A DNA stretch of 64,000 nt from Isoetes taiwanensis (taxonomy: Eukaryota; Streptophyta; Lycopodiopsida; Isoetales; Isoetaceae), in contig JAJEKV010000674.1 of the NCBI GenBank assembly GCA_021234155.1, positions 1-64,000 of the forward strand, in the 5' to 3' direction. This document shows, in pieces, positions 1 to 11,994 of the stretch; positions within the stretch are counted from its first letter, which is position 1, and every line of letters starts with the position of its first letter. The notes under the pieces were generated by a model. The model was not told the DNA's origin. It saw nothing but the letters and a program-made list of their open reading frames with translations, and did not search any database. A program made the position numbers and the translations under genes.

Positions 1-1
1 T

Positions 2-409
2 GACAAACCTTTATGTCTGCCAGCATTCCTTAAGGATATTGAAAGAGGTATTGAAGATTTATTCTCTAGTTTTGAGAGGACGGAAATCTGTATCCATTTT
101 TATGAGGTGGTTAGCATCAAGAAAGGGTTGGTGAAGCATATCAAAGACAAAGCTTTGGCTATGATAAAAAAGACCTCTGGTCTGCATAATTCAACAAAGG
201 ATATAAAAGTCACAGGCTGCCTAAGCTGGCTGTTTAGAAACCTTTATGTTTCTGGTGTTGACAAGGCTTCAAATGTACCCTGCTTCATATGCCCATGGCA
301 CATCCGGGACATGGCTCGGGAAAGGTTGCATGGTAAAGATCCTGAGTTCTACCCTTCAAATAGGAAAGTAATTTTGCAAAGGATCCACAATGATCTTATA
401 AGTAACTAG
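2..409 (+). CDS. C-terminal exon of an unrecognised protein, cut by the window start
   Basis: An open frame runs from base 2 through the methionine at 107 to a TAG at 407-409, giving about 135 residues. The reading continues unbroken upstream of the methionine to the window edge, so this is most likely the last exon of a gene that begins outside. The product is mixed charged and hydrophobic, with two short Cys clusters (CFICPWH near the end, CLSW before it) and a basic C-terminus. I recognise no family. Composition is coding-like and there is no internal stop, unlike the transposon genes further on, but a degraded repeat cannot be excluded. Confidence 0.4.
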   Translation, partial: DKPLCLPAFLKDIERGIEDLFSSFERTEICIHFYEVVSIKKGLVKHIKDKALAMIKKTSGLHNSTKDIKVTGCLSWLFRNLYVSGVDKASNVPCFICPWHIRDMARERLHGKDPEFYPSNRKVILQRIHNDLISN

Positions 410-1929
410 TAAATTGCCCACCGTTGGTGGGCTTTACATGTGATTGTTCACCTTTGTGATCGTTCCATGTGATGTCTTGGAAGTGGGCTTTGAGTGAGGA
501 GATGCGTGATTGATGGTATAAGAGTTTTGTTTGTATTAATTTAATGGTCTTAATGTGATCCAAATCAGATTAAGTAGTGTCTATTTGTATGTGGTTATTT
601 TGCATATGTTGGGCTTTTATAAAAGATAAACCCATTATGTGTTGTATTTTGAGCACAAAGCCCAAAAGATTTTAAGATGTTAAGATAGTACCACGTAAGT
701 CCATTACAGCTACATTCTAGAACCCTGGTTATAAGGTTTTAGAAAGCTTCTAAATGGAAATCCCACCTAAGCTTAAACTTGAAGCCCAAAATGAGGAGGA
801 CCTCCTGTATCATGATAAATCCACCTAACAATCAATCCAATCACCGCTCAATCGTGCCTGAGAAACCGTCTCATTTTCCTAATCCAGTTTCCTTGTGAAG
901 TAATGGTTTCCAATCATACTGCTATGAAATGCAAAATTGATTAAGACATCCAAACTCTATATGTGCCATAGTTGGGAGCAATCCACAATTGTTGTGTTGT
1001 TATGTTAGAAATATAAAATGTTAGAAATATAAAATGTATTCAACAACTTAGATGTGAAGCAAAAATTTATGGCTGGGATTAGGCTAAAAGGCAAAAACAC
1101 TGTAAGGAGCAAAATAAAACCGAAAAATGTCAAGAACACTTTATAGTTTGCAAGGTGATGCTTTGCATATTCTTGCAAAGTGCATGGATACAAAATATAA
1201 GGTATTGTTGGGATTTCTTTGGAAAAAGTTGTGCAACAACATTGTGATTCTTGAGATTGAGTTGGTGTGCATTATTAGAAGAGCAAAATATAGCTATAGG
1301 TAATCCATTATCAATTGTGTGGTGCACACGTCCTAAATTATGTAGCACGTTATGATGCATGGAGACCATTTTGTTTTATGGTGGTCTATTTTGTTTTAAC
1401 AGCTATACTACATTGGCTAATGTGTAAATGAAGAACATACCACTTTATGCTAAAGTACCACTTTATGAAATGGATTCTTTTTCTAAAAGCATTGATATGG
1501 TAATATTGATTTTGAATCTGGATCTCTTCTATCAATTGGACTTGTAGTTTCACAAATCTCAACTACTTTGTTTCCATATCTGTAGGACTGAAATGGTTTC
1601 ATTCAGTGGGGTTTAACACATCTCAACTACTTTGTTTCCATATCAGTTAGTAGAACATGCCCAACCGTAATAAAAATGATGCACAAACTTTCTATATTGC
1701 TAGACACCAACATACTTTGTACAACAATAAATTAGCCCGGTCGGATGACAAATTCTTTGTTTGTTTCATCATTAGCTAAAGAATATCTCTGGTCATCCAA
1801 TGAGAAAGGAAAAAATAGTTGTAAATTATCTCTTTGGATCGAATTTTGAAGGACTAAAGCCGGTCTGTACCATGGCACCTATGACCATTGCACCTATGGC
1901 ATTTGTGAACCGGATATGCGGATAAAAGC
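410..1929. other. Intergenic stretch without a recognisable gene
   Basis: AT-rich sequence with only short chance reading frames on both strands. Small direct repeats occur (an 18-bp stretch around AAATATAAAATGT is repeated at 1009-1035; a sentence-like repeat 'ctcaactactttgtttccat' recurs near 1558 and 1622). I see no RNA gene and no transposon ends. It may include the 3' flank of the gene ending at 409. Confidence 0.4.
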
Positions 1930-3475
1930 GCATTACGCGTCACGGCATTTGTGGACTTCAAATATCGTATTTACGGCTTGAAATTTGCAAAGCTCTCAAG
2001 TCATTGGTTACCTCTCATTTGCTTGTATAAGGTGTCTCCTCCTTCTCAAGTAAGCATGCCCTCAATGTTTTTGCGGATGCAGTGCGTGCAATCTCTTCTT
2101 GTGCATCTTCAAAACTCTGCAGAAAAGGTTAAAAATTGCTCATCTAACAAATCACGAAATTAGAAAATAACTACTACTCCTTTGTTGCAAGTTTTAGAAA
2201 ATTTTGGATAGAATTACGGCGACCGGGGATCATGTCTTGACAATCTCCTAAGGAAACAGAGCTAAACATGTGAAACCGTTAAAAGCGGTGCATCAATCAG
2301 CGGGTAACAAATATCTTGTTTTACACTTCCATTTGTTTTAACCCTTAGTTTCACCCTACAAGGAATGTCTTGACTTGATCGTGAGGTTAGCACCGCACGG
2401 AAAAGATGCATAACCTTTGAAAATAGTTCATGAAGTGCGCCTTTCTTTGTGTTGTGAACCAGTTCTTTTTACGGTATGTTTGACTCATCTTAGATTGTTC
2501 TTCTTTCGGATAAATATGCTATCCTTTTTTTTTTGCCAAGAGCGTGTGTCTTTTTGAATCGTGCCTTTTGCGAATACTTTGTGAAATCGCAAAGCTCTCC
2601 AAGTCATTAGTTACCTCTCGACTTGTATAGCGTGTCTCCTCCTCGAGTAAGCATGCCCTTAATGTTTTACGGATGCCAGTGCATTGCAATCTCTTCTTGC
2701 ACATCTTCAAAACTCTGAAAGGCTAAAAATTGCTCATTTAGCAAATCCTAAAATTAGAAAATAACTACTCCCTTTGTTGCAAGTTTTAGAAAAATTTGGA
2801 TAGAATTTCGGCGACCGGGGATCATGCCTTGACAATCTCCTAAGGAAGCAGAGCTAAACATGTGAAAGCAGATTAAGCGGTTTGCATCAATCAACGGGTA
2901 ACAAATATCTTGTTTTACACTTCCATTTGTTTTAACCCTTAGTTTCACCCTACATGGAATGTCTTGACTTGATCGTGAGGTTCAGCGCTTACGGGGAAAA
3001 AGATGCATAACCTATGAAAATAGTTCATGAACTCTGCTTTCTTTGTCTTTGTGAACCACTTCTTTTACGGTATGTTTGACTCATCTTAAATGGTTCTTCT
3101 TTCGGATAAATATGCTATCCTTTTTTTTTGCCTAGAGGCGTGTCTTAGGAATATGTGCCTTTGTGAATACTTTGTGAAATCTGCAAAGCTCTCCAAGTCA
3201 TTGGTTACCTCTCGATTGCTTGTATAAGGTGTCTCCTCCTCGAGTAAGCATGCCCTCAACGTTTTGCAGATGCCTAGTCTGTGCAATCTCTTCTTGCGCA
3301 TCTTCAAAACTCTGCAGAAAGGCTAAAAATTGCTCATCTAGCAAATCCTGAAATTAGAAAATAACTACTCCACTGTTGCAAGTTTTAGAAAAATTTGGAT
3401 AGAATTCTGACAGCTTCAGGGATCATGCCTTGACAATCTCCTAAGGAAACAGAGCTGAACATGTGAAACCGAATT
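1930..3475. repeat. Three tandem copies of a ~600-bp repeat
   Basis: The anchor AAATTAGAAAATAACTACT recurs at about 2155, 2750 and 3351, and a second anchor (GCAAAGCTCTC-AAGTCATT) recurs at about 1986, 2587 and 3182, so the period is 594 to 602 bp. Copies differ by scattered substitutions and small indels, including a variable poly-T tract (about 2525 and 3121). The third copy stops near 3470, just before the leftward gene's downstream flank begins. The short reading frames within the copies are not conserved between them, so I treat the unit as non-coding. Confidence 0.8.
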
Positions 3476-4187
3476 AAATAAAAAAAAATTACTAAATTGA
3501 GTTCCCTAACTGGCTATAGCACCTATGTACATGAGGATATGCTATCTCAGAAAATGTCAACCAAATTCCTTTACAGAAGCTTCTTCTCTTTCTTTCTTCC
3601 CGTCTACATTGCTTTAAAGCTAGACCTTTCGGCAAGCTGGACAAACTACACGGTTCAATATTCAATAAGTGATCAAATATTTCAACTGTTTGTTCAGAAG
3701 CTGCTCAAAATAATCCTCACACAAAAGAATGCAACCACCTTTACCTCTGGTGATCCCCGGCCTTTACCTGCAGTGATCCCCCAGCCTGAGACCATAGTTG
3801 CTCTTTTGTTCTATGAAGAAGAAGCAAGCTTGACGAAATATCACACATTATTCTTCTTTGAAAAGCACAATTTCATTAAAATGGGAAATTTCGTGATTCC
3901 AATTAGCAACGAAAATCTTTTTTAGTTCATTTTATGCCAATTTTTTAAGCAATTATGGCGCCATTAAGAAAAAATATGCCTCTAAAGTGTCATTTAATGG
4001 CGCCATCAAAAAGACTAACGCTGCATATAAAGAAGCTAAAGAAACGTAACATCACAAAATTAGTTAAAATTTCCAAATTCATAGATTTGCAAATCAAAAA
4101 TTTTGCCAAAACAACAGGCAAGGACTTGGAAGGGAGTCTGTTTACAAAAGTATTATTGTACAATTTAACATTACAATCACACAAAAT
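3476..4187. other. Flank of the ParB/methyltransferase-like gene, possible element end
   Basis: This lies downstream of the leftward gene ending at 4188. It contains two ATGGCGCCAT-type palindromes (about 3955-3964 and 3999-4008), the same motif that is concentrated between the two genes of the neighbouring element at 7668-8262, so it probably belongs to that element. A 142-codon open frame at 3497-3925 (non-ATG start) has no recognisable features. No terminal inverted repeat or target duplication could be fixed by eye. Confidence 0.4.
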
Positions 4188-7100
4188 TCAGGGTTCCGGA
4201 TTAGGATCAGGTTCTGCATCAGGATCAGGTTCCACATCAGGATCAGGTTCCGCATCGCCAGGGCCATGGCTAGAAGAAGCACCCATAGGATCTACACGAA
4301 GCTCTCAAGCGCCGTGGCGGTGAAATTGGGATCATTAAGCATGTCGGATCGAATTGTGCGTTCTTGATCGCATCATAGTCCACATCGGGTGGAGCTTCGA
4401 GGGCATCTCGTATTTGGTGGATCTGACTTCTTCAGCAACGGCACCTTTTCTCTGTAGGAACAGCTGCGATGATAGGATTCAGGAGGCGGTCAAGCCTATC
4501 AAGAATCCCCCTTAGGCACTCCTGCTTAACCGGGTCACTTTCGAACACAATGCAAAATCTCTTATTCAGCAATGAAGCCCGGCCAAAAGAACCACAGGAG
4601 AAGTAATCAAACACCCCTGTTCCTGGCGGTACCATTTTCTGCACGAGGTAGAAGCATGTGGCAGGCCCCAGCTGGTTTCTCATGATTAAGTCCCCTGGCA
4701 AGCCTTGCCCGGCTGTACTGAATCTGGCTGTTGCGAGCTTCCCTGCCATAGCCTCGGACTCCCCCTCTTCGTCTTCTTCGTTAGGCACGAGGCGGTGGTG
4801 GCGGTTCTTGAGGATGATCGTTGAAGGGAATTTGAGGTCAATTTCATCGAGAGGATGACTGCGGTGGCTGAATTTTTGTGGCGTACACCGGTGCATGGAC
4901 CTCCCCGAACTCGGGGGGAGCGGATTTTGTATTAGATCCTCATACATGCCAATAAAAACTACGGATGCGGAATCCGGATCATCCAACTGAGATGAAATCA
5001 AGAAGTTGTGCTCGGCCTTGCAAAGACCACTATCAGAAAGAATCAGTTTGTGGTGTTCTTTTACGGTATGTCGAAGAAATTAGAGAGAGTGGTCTTGTCC
5101 CACATTGGAGTGATGCCTCTAGTGTCGGGGCTATCAAGGATCTTTGTGCGAGATTGCAAACAAATTGCCCCTGGCGTCATTAAGTTCAACCGCGAGCGGA
5201 AGTCTTGATATCCTCCCTCTGCAAGACAAAGATTGCGTATATATTTTGCCAAAGGCGGTGGTACGTTATCGAAAACTCCTTCCTTGGTCACGCCAACTTC
5301 AACCCACTTACTATGCAGGGTGGCCATGGAAATCAGGTCGCTGTCCTCGAAGCCCGCCACGGCAGCACTTAGATCAGTGAAGGATTTAAACTTCCTCGAA
5401 AAATTATCCTTCACATATTCAAAAATCTCCTTCTTCAAGAACGATATAGATCGTAGTGTCTTTGCCCTTGTCTTGAAGAAGTGCTTACCTGTATAATCAG
5501 AGGTGACCTTCACGTAGGTATTCCCATCCAGCACCTCCTGGAACAAATCCGACAGTCTTCATAGTCCATACCCCTCATGCACCTCAGGTAGGTCTGACTG
5601 AAGTAGTCAGACTCTTTTGCTTGATTCATGGGTAATAGTCCGTCCCCTTATTATCTGTTAGCTTGCAAGATTTCCAAAAGTTCCATAGGGACACGAATAG
5701 CTGAAAAATATCCTCTGGCATGAAGACCCACTGGCTGAAATCTTTCGGGTGCTTACCACGCATGGTAACTTCAGCCAAAGCCAGATAACGCTGGAAACAA
5801 CAAGAAGTTAGTATTGAATGCAAATGATTATGAAATGGCGCCACGGCGCCATTTGGTGAGGAAATGGCCCCACGGCGCCATTTGCTAATCTAGCAGAAAA
5901 TTAAAACACGATGTACCTTGTATGGTTCTGAGCGAGATTGCCCGCGTCCCGATGGATCAGGCTTCCCGCAAAGAGCATATTGTTGCCGCAGGTGGGTATC
6001 ATTGACTTCACAACTGAGCTGCAGGCACTCTTGCTCGTCCACCGTGCCAGACAAGACTCGGCAATTCTGATACTCATAAATCTTTGCCATTTGTTCTTGG
6101 GACTTCGCTGTGCCGAGTCTTTTACATACAAGCTGAGCGGCCATAACAGAATGATTGTCATTCACTATGTAAAAGTGCATCCCCATGAGGTCATCCTCAG
6201 TTTTCCAAGGATGTAGTTTCTTTGTGAGGGGATTGAATGGAATCACGTCCGCAGGAGTGAACACCGGATGTGGATCTCTTTGAAAGGATTCCACTAAGGT
6301 CTTCACGTGCTCCATATTTCTTGGCCTAGATGTCGATTTGCGGGCCCTTGATATAGGGTGAACACGTTTATTCGTTTTATAAATGTGATGCCCGGAGGAA
6401 AAAGATGCGGTGGTCAATGATCTTACGTAGCGTGTTCTCTGCCGTCTTCTCCTCTTACGATCTTTCCACCTTAAGATTTGCGGGCACCTCGAGCAAGTCT
6501 TTGAGCTATTTTAAGGTTAGCTTCTTTGGCTCGGCTTCTTAATGGGGACCCTTTTGGCGGTGTGCCGAGAATCTTGGATATGTGGTGGGCTTGGAGGAAC
6601 TTCACCACCACTTCAGCCGAGGACTTAGGTCAGTCTCTCTCCTCTCCTTTTTTTAGGTGTTCTCTCCTTCTCGAGAGGTCTCCGCACTGTGCTTCTTCTT
6701 CTTTTCCCTTCTATTGCCTCTCGATTTCCTTTCCTCTCCGTCCTTTTCTGTCCACTTTGTTCTTCCTTCCGCCCTTTCTGTCCTTTTCCTTGTCTTTCTT
6801 GTCTTTCTTCTTCCTGTCCTTCTTTTCTTTCTTTTCCTTTTCTTTCCTTTCCTTCTTCTCTTTCTTTTCCTTCTTCTCTTTCTTTTCCTTATCAGGATCT
6901 TCGTGACCCTTTCTCTTCACTTTCCCCTTGTCCGCCGACTTTCCTTGCTCAGCTTCCTGGTCAACTTCCTCGATTAGCGGATGAGGAGTCTTTTTTGAGT
7001 GCGAGATCTGTTTGCCTCCTTAGGTTTTGTCTTCTTCACCGCTAGCGGTTTCAGCCCACGCCCGTGTCCACAATGGCGGGTAGTTTCTGTTGGGCTAATG

Positions 7101-7523
7101 CCTTGACAGCGAATGAAGCGAGTTCTTCCATTTCGTTCAAGCGATTGCGAAGAATCATAAAACCCCTCAAGATTTCTTGTGGACCAGCGATATCGGCTTC
7201 TTCAAAATTTTGTTGTATGATGTGACCCGGCCTTGCTTTCTCGCCGAACCAGCTACATTTGTGATACTAGCAGACATTAATGTGGGATCATAGAACTTCC
7301 AGTCCACATAGTAGACTATTATTCTATGTTGCACAGTGTCTTCACAGACCACCCTGATCCAATCTTCGCGCCCGCTCTTGCTAGTCAACCTCATGTTAAC
7401 CAAGATACCCGGCTGGTAAATTCCGGCTTCTGGGGCCGTCTCCTTTATCAGCAGGCAGAGCTCTCTTCTGCAGTCTCCTTTCGAGCCTGTAGAGGTGGAG
7501 GGGCTCACCCGCATTATTTCCAT
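4188..7523 (-). pseudogene. ParB-like plus DNA-methyltransferase-like protein of a mobile element (decayed)
   Basis: Leftward gene read in pieces with several frame changes. From the start near 7523: an N-terminal segment of about 118 codons (7167-7523); a Lys/Glu-rich linker of KEKK repeats (6711-6920); a ParB-like segment (5918-6417) in which an FNPL-turn is followed by HFYIVNDNHSVMAAQLV, resembling the 'DGNHRLAA' signature; then a GT-AG intron (5791-5916, phase 0). Next comes an exon ending near 5632, and a further block (5061-5546 into 4432-5001) ending in FDYFSCGSFGRASLL plus FESDP, resembling the SAM-binding motif of N6A/N4C-type DNA methyltransferases. A canonical DPPY is not visible; ILSDSGL sits where it might be. 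The tail is Asp/Pro/Glu-rich. Frameshifts (near 5065, 4360 and 4300) and an in-frame stop near 5632 show decay. It is divergent from the transposase-type gene at 8341. The domain calls come from motif resemblance only. Confidence 0.55.
5791..5916 (-). other. GT-AG intron of the ParB/methyltransferase-like gene
   Basis: The donor follows a codon for Lys (AAG|GTACAT, read on minus) and the acceptor is TTTCCAG before an Arg-Tyr-Leu exon; the phase is 0 on both sides. Both sides are open in one frame, so the intron is convincing. It contains two imperfect copies of the GGCGCC palindrome (5836-5882) that is arrayed at the element's centre. Confidence 0.6.
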
Positions 7524-8340
7524 GCACTAGTTCCTATCTGTCAGCATGATAGTCTGGTCGGATTGAAATTGTATTTTTGAACGTAGCACAGCTGCAACAA
7601 AGAAGCATCAGTAAGAAAGGCATCAATAACTCTGACTGAAACTAGTAGACAGACCAGACGACCAAGCAAATGGCGCCATGTTTGCATCTGAGTTCATTGC
7701 ATAAGCACATGGAAGCAGTTCGCATGCAGTTCGCATGCATGCGCCATTTGCAAACAACAAGACCCTAATGTAAGACAATAGGCATCAAATGGCGCGATGG
7801 CGCCATTTGCCAACAACAAGACCATTTGCCAACAACAATACCCTAATGTAAGCTAATGAACATTAAACGGCGCCATGACGCCATTTGTCAACCACAGGTC
7901 CCTAATGTAAGCTAATGGACATCAAATGGCGCGACGGCGCCATTTCTCAACAACAAGCCACTAGTTTGACTAGACATCAAATGGCGCGATGGCGCGATGG
8001 TGCAAGGTTGAAATTGTGTGAATTTGGAGCTAAATGGCGCCATGGCGCCATTTGGACGAAACGGTGCACACTTCGATCAAATGGCGCCATGGCGCGATTT
8101 GTTCCAAATTCACACCTATCACGGTGCCATGGGTGTGAATTTGGATCAAATGGCGCCATGGCGCCATTTGATCCAAGTGTTCTCTGTTTCGACCAAATGG
8201 CGCCATGGCGCCATTTAGCTCCAAAGTTAGACCAAAAGTTTGTCTTCTGTACTAAATGGCGCCACTTTTACTTGTTTATTGCTTATTTTTCGTCTAATTC
8301 ATATGTTCTAAAAAGTTTCGCCTTGCTTGATTGAAACAGG
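7524..8340. promoter_or_regulatory. Divergent intergenic region of the element with a palindromic GGCGCC array
   Basis: This region separates the leftward ParB/methyltransferase-like gene from the rightward transposase-type gene. Between 7668 and 8262 there are roughly ten copies of a palindrome built on ATGGCGCCATGGCGCCAT. Three copies are perfect 22-bp palindromes with flanking AA/TT (8032-8053, 8148-8169, 8195-8216); others are half-sites or one-base variants such as GGCGCGATGGCGC. The 'CAAC-AACAAGACCCTAATGTAAG' spacer repeats between the left copies. Location and palindromy suggest a binding region controlling both genes or serving as the element's transposition or partition site. That role is inference. 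Confidence 0.6.
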
Positions 8341-11300
8341 TTCAATTTTCCCCTGTACAACCTATTCGTCGGAAGGACAATTGTTGCCCGGGGGCATATT
8401 TTGAATAGAACCACTCTTCATGGGAAGGAAATAGATCCTTCAAATGTAGCAATTGAGGTCACGGAGTCCGTGATCCCATCGACAGAGCTTTCAGTCCCCT
8501 GCGGAGGGGCAGATAACATTGGTGAAGCAGTAGGCACATTCATTCAGTGGCCTAAGAGGGATGTAAAATAAAATGAGTGGCCCTCAAGTGAAGATACGTC
8601 TTCGAGATCCCTCAATTTGCCCTCTTCACAAGAGGATTCATCTAGTAGTCCACCATCTGTCAGTAGCCCGCCGGACATCAGTTTCACTGCTCACTGTGGT
8701 GAACCAAGCAACACAGCAACAAATGAAGAAGACGAGATAGTAGAGGAGATTGGAGGTCATGAGAATCTAGCTGCCCGTCTTGGTCTCGAGGTTGTTTAAG
8801 CCCGAAGATGAGGCGATCTACTACTCGCACAGCATCTACTAGGTTTGCCATGCTACATTCTTCACTCCTGCATTGGATCTAAATATTTAGGAGGGCTAAT
8901 ATAGTCTTTAGTGATCCTCGGGATGCTATAGGCGATGAGTTCTTAGGTGTATCAAAGGTCGGGCTTTGGTGGGTAACATAATAGATCCAACAGGGGAAAC
9001 TAAAATATCAGGTCATGTCATGCTTGTCTTTGAGAGGCCTATAGCTAATGGTTTAGTAACACAGGAGACCCATGATGTTTTGCTTCATGATGGTAGGACA
9101 GTTTCACAACATTTACAAGCTCGAAGCTGCTCTCGAGCAGGATGACTCGAAGTTGAGTGCTTGGAAGGCGATGTTGAGAAGCAATTCAAGAGGAAAAGGA
9201 AATATACATATGTGAAGAGGGTCGGGGGAGGGAACCAAAGGGGATAGCAAAGCAGGAGAGGATGTGCGCTTCCAAGTCAATCAAGAGTGCTCTAAAATCA
9301 ACATCTTTGCAAGGGCGAATGTGTCAAAAACCGGCCGAGAGCAAGTATGTGCCTTAAGAAAAGAATTTTATTCTCAATCAAGCAATGCCAGGATTACGCT
9401 TTGTTTTGATGTGTTGAGTGTAACTTATACAGGGGCGAGGCTTAAAAGTAGTGGTCTCCGGAATGGAGTGTTGTCGGTCGCATGGCGGCGTGGCTCTAGG
9501 AGTTGCTCGATCCACGTTTTATAGTTGGAGGAAGAGGTTCGAAGTTAGGTGGAAAAGCGGGCGGAGCATGGTATCTGTGCTCTAAGAAGCCTAGATGCGT
9601 GACACTAGCTACAGAAAGTGTGCTTGATACCTTCATTAGTGAGAATGCGGAGAGCATTCCACATAGAAGCAAAAAGGAAAGGATGATATAAGGGAGAATG
9701 TTCAAGAAACTTCCTTCCATCCTTAATAAGAAGAGCATACATAAGGAAGTGGGTGCCGTGGTGGAACAATTGACAGGAAAGAGTGTAACCTTGCCCTCTT
9801 TTTACAATATTTGGAAGAAAGAGTTTCCAGACGTCAGCATAGCAAAAGATACGGCATTCTCCAAGTGTAACATATGTGTAGTCATCAAGCAGAAATTGGA
9901 AAGAACAAAAGATACAAGGGAGAGGCGCAACCTTTCAATTCAACGGCGGGCACATATGTTGGAACAACGTTCCTGTAGGAGTCAATATTGGCATTGCGTG
10001 CATTATCACATCGTTCACCAGAAAGTCACCTTTGCATAATACATGATAAGATGGATCAGGTCAAAACACTCACACCAAGAAGTCACCATCTCGCAAAATC
10101 TGTTTGGAGAGGAGATCGCTTGAAGAGCAGCTTGACAGGAGCATTGACACATGGTCATGGTTGACGGGCTTATGGCCATTTCTCTCTTGATCTTTGGAAG
10201 GATGACTCAAACTTTCATGTTGGATCACTCTCTAGGATCCTACACTATCTTGAGTTGCCGGAAGAAGACAAGTGCGGTGATCTGTGTGGAAGTAGAACTA
10301 CAGATTGCAAATTGATGCAAGCCCTAAAAAGATACTCGACCCCGCAAGCATAAGATAGCGCAGACACAAGAGAAGATGCCTTCATCTTCTACTGCCAACT
10401 TAGAAGGCTTCAATCCTCTTCCTCGAAATCTCTACTTACAGTTGGATAATGCATCGGGTCAAAATAAAAATAGACATGTGTTCTCCTACCTCTCTTATTT
10501 GACATGGCTTAAGGTATTCGATGAGATTCAGGTTGGCTTCATGATGGTTGGGCATACTCATGACGATATTGATGCATTGTTTGGGAACTTTTCGACGTTA
10601 ATGAGTTCATCGGATGCTCTAACTTTGCACGAGTTGCTTTACTTGTTTAGCAAGTGCAATGCAAAGTCTCTGTTCCATATTTTGTGGATGAAGTTCAGAT
10701 TGGAAAGGCTTTGTCAAGGGATATATCCCCGATAAAGGCCAACGTCTAACAAAGCCATACCGACCCATTGCTATTCGATTTAAAATGGATGGGAAATGGC
10801 CCATTATGCAATATAAGATGCGGCCAACCCATAAAGAGTGGATTCCAGAAAAAGGAATAAGAATGTGGAAGGAGGATGAAAATGGCGAGCCAACGTTACC
10901 AACAAGGGGTGCCTAAAAATATCCCTCCAAGGAAGACATTGAAAGATCTCCCCGGGCCCGGCGACAAAGATCGCCAGTACATAGCATTATGGAATTCTTA
11001 CGCAAAAATCAAGAAGATAGTGTGTTTGCAACGACAAGAAGCAACTATGGATTCTTGGAGCGAGATTCTTTTGTGTTTGGAAGATGTATCTCCGTGATCG
11101 ACCTCAAAATGACAACTTTTGGTTTGCGTACAAGGCAAGAACCTCTACAAGCCGCATTTACTCCAGAGGTCGATGAAGCCGCTGTGCTTGTAAGACCTTT
11201 GCCTACGTATTGTGGGCCAGCAGATGGGCGTCTAGTGTTGCCTATGGATGAGTTTGATCCTCATGCACATGTTACGAAAGGTATGTTCGTTTTAGTCCGA

Positions 11301-11614
11301 CACGAGACGATGAAACTCCAACGTGGTTGGGCTTTTTACGTAAGAAGATGCCATCCTAGATCGAGTCTACCAATTATGGTCATATTTATGTATCATGGTG
11401 GATGCCTGTTGGTCGTGACTATACAGGTTGCTTAACTAAACGTTGGCGACCCAATCCATCAGATCCATCAAGGTATGAGAAGTTAGATGCCATACATTAT
11501 GCATGGGATGCAAATGGCAAAAGACCGAAGACTGTTCAGATTCCAAAATACATTGTTGACATGTGGGGGGACATAGCATTAGCTAAAAGCTCTCAATCTC
11601 AGTCATGTTCTTGA
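8341..11614 (+). pseudogene. DUF8039/DUF7869-like transposase-type protein of the same mobile element (decayed)
   Basis: Rightward gene read in fragments. 8341-8802 is one frame with a single TAA at 8569-8571. It carries GRTIVARGHIL, LHGKEI and GEAVGTFIQWP, matching the DUF8039-type module of plant transposon proteins as I remember it. More coding follows at about 8930-9250 and 9260-9524. 9530-10030 holds SFYNIWKKEFPDV, a C-x-x-C pair (KCNIC) and a coiled helix with RERRNL. About 10040-10100 reads HDKMDQVKT. 10400-10620 reads LYLQLDNASGQNKN and VGHTHDDIDALFGNFS. The last three are hallmarks of the DUF7869 family, whose conserved acidic residues look like a nuclease or integrase core. The C-terminal part (10745-11614) ends after PKTVQIPKYIVDMWGD. 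At least five frame changes and some stops show inactivation. Catalytic function is inferred, and the family names are from memory. Confidence 0.6.
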
Positions 11615-11990
11615 TAATCATGTATGTAATTTCTTGTGCTATAATACTTAAGCATTTTGGACAATTAATACGTTGTCGATACATCAATTAGCTTCCATTA
11701 TGCTTATATTAACATCCTTACATCTTTTATAATAGGTGTTTAATACACATCATTACATCTGATGCACACATTATTGATGGCATACATATAATTTAGATGC
11801 ACATATTATTGATGGCATTATAGAGTCGATGATTCACTCATCATCAATCCCTGCTATTGTGATCGCATTCAGCTCGTAGGCATTATTGGTATTATATGTG
11901 AGCATTATTGGTATTATACGTCAGCATTATTGGTATTATACTTCAACATTATTGGTATTATACTTCAATATTATTGGATTCGTAGCTATA
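11615..11990. repeat. AT-rich region with ~22-bp tandem repeats
   Basis: After the transposase-type gene come AT-rich spacers. At 11880-11970 four tandem copies of a ~22-bp unit (CATTATTGGTATTATA plus a short variable link) occur. 'GATGCACA-ATTATTGATGGCATA' is also repeated at 11760 and 11798. No gene is visible. Confidence 0.6.
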
Positions 11991-11994
11991 AATT

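Noticed and set aside
3497-3925. 142-codon open frame
   Set aside because: It has a non-ATG start, no motif, no splice context, and lies in AT-rich flank.
3955-4323. Plus-strand frame with a GSGSASGSGS tail
   Set aside because: It is antisense to the Asp/Pro/Glu-rich C-terminus (DPDVEPDPDAEPDP) of the leftward gene, which fits that gene's end better.
6526-7045. Long pyrimidine-rich open frames on the plus strand
   Set aside because: They are the antisense of the Lys/Glu-rich KEKK linker of the leftward gene and have no independent support.
7915-8334. Overlapping frames on both strands through the GGCGCC palindromes
   Set aside because: The same repetitive peptide (NGAMAPF) arises on both strands from the palindrome itself.
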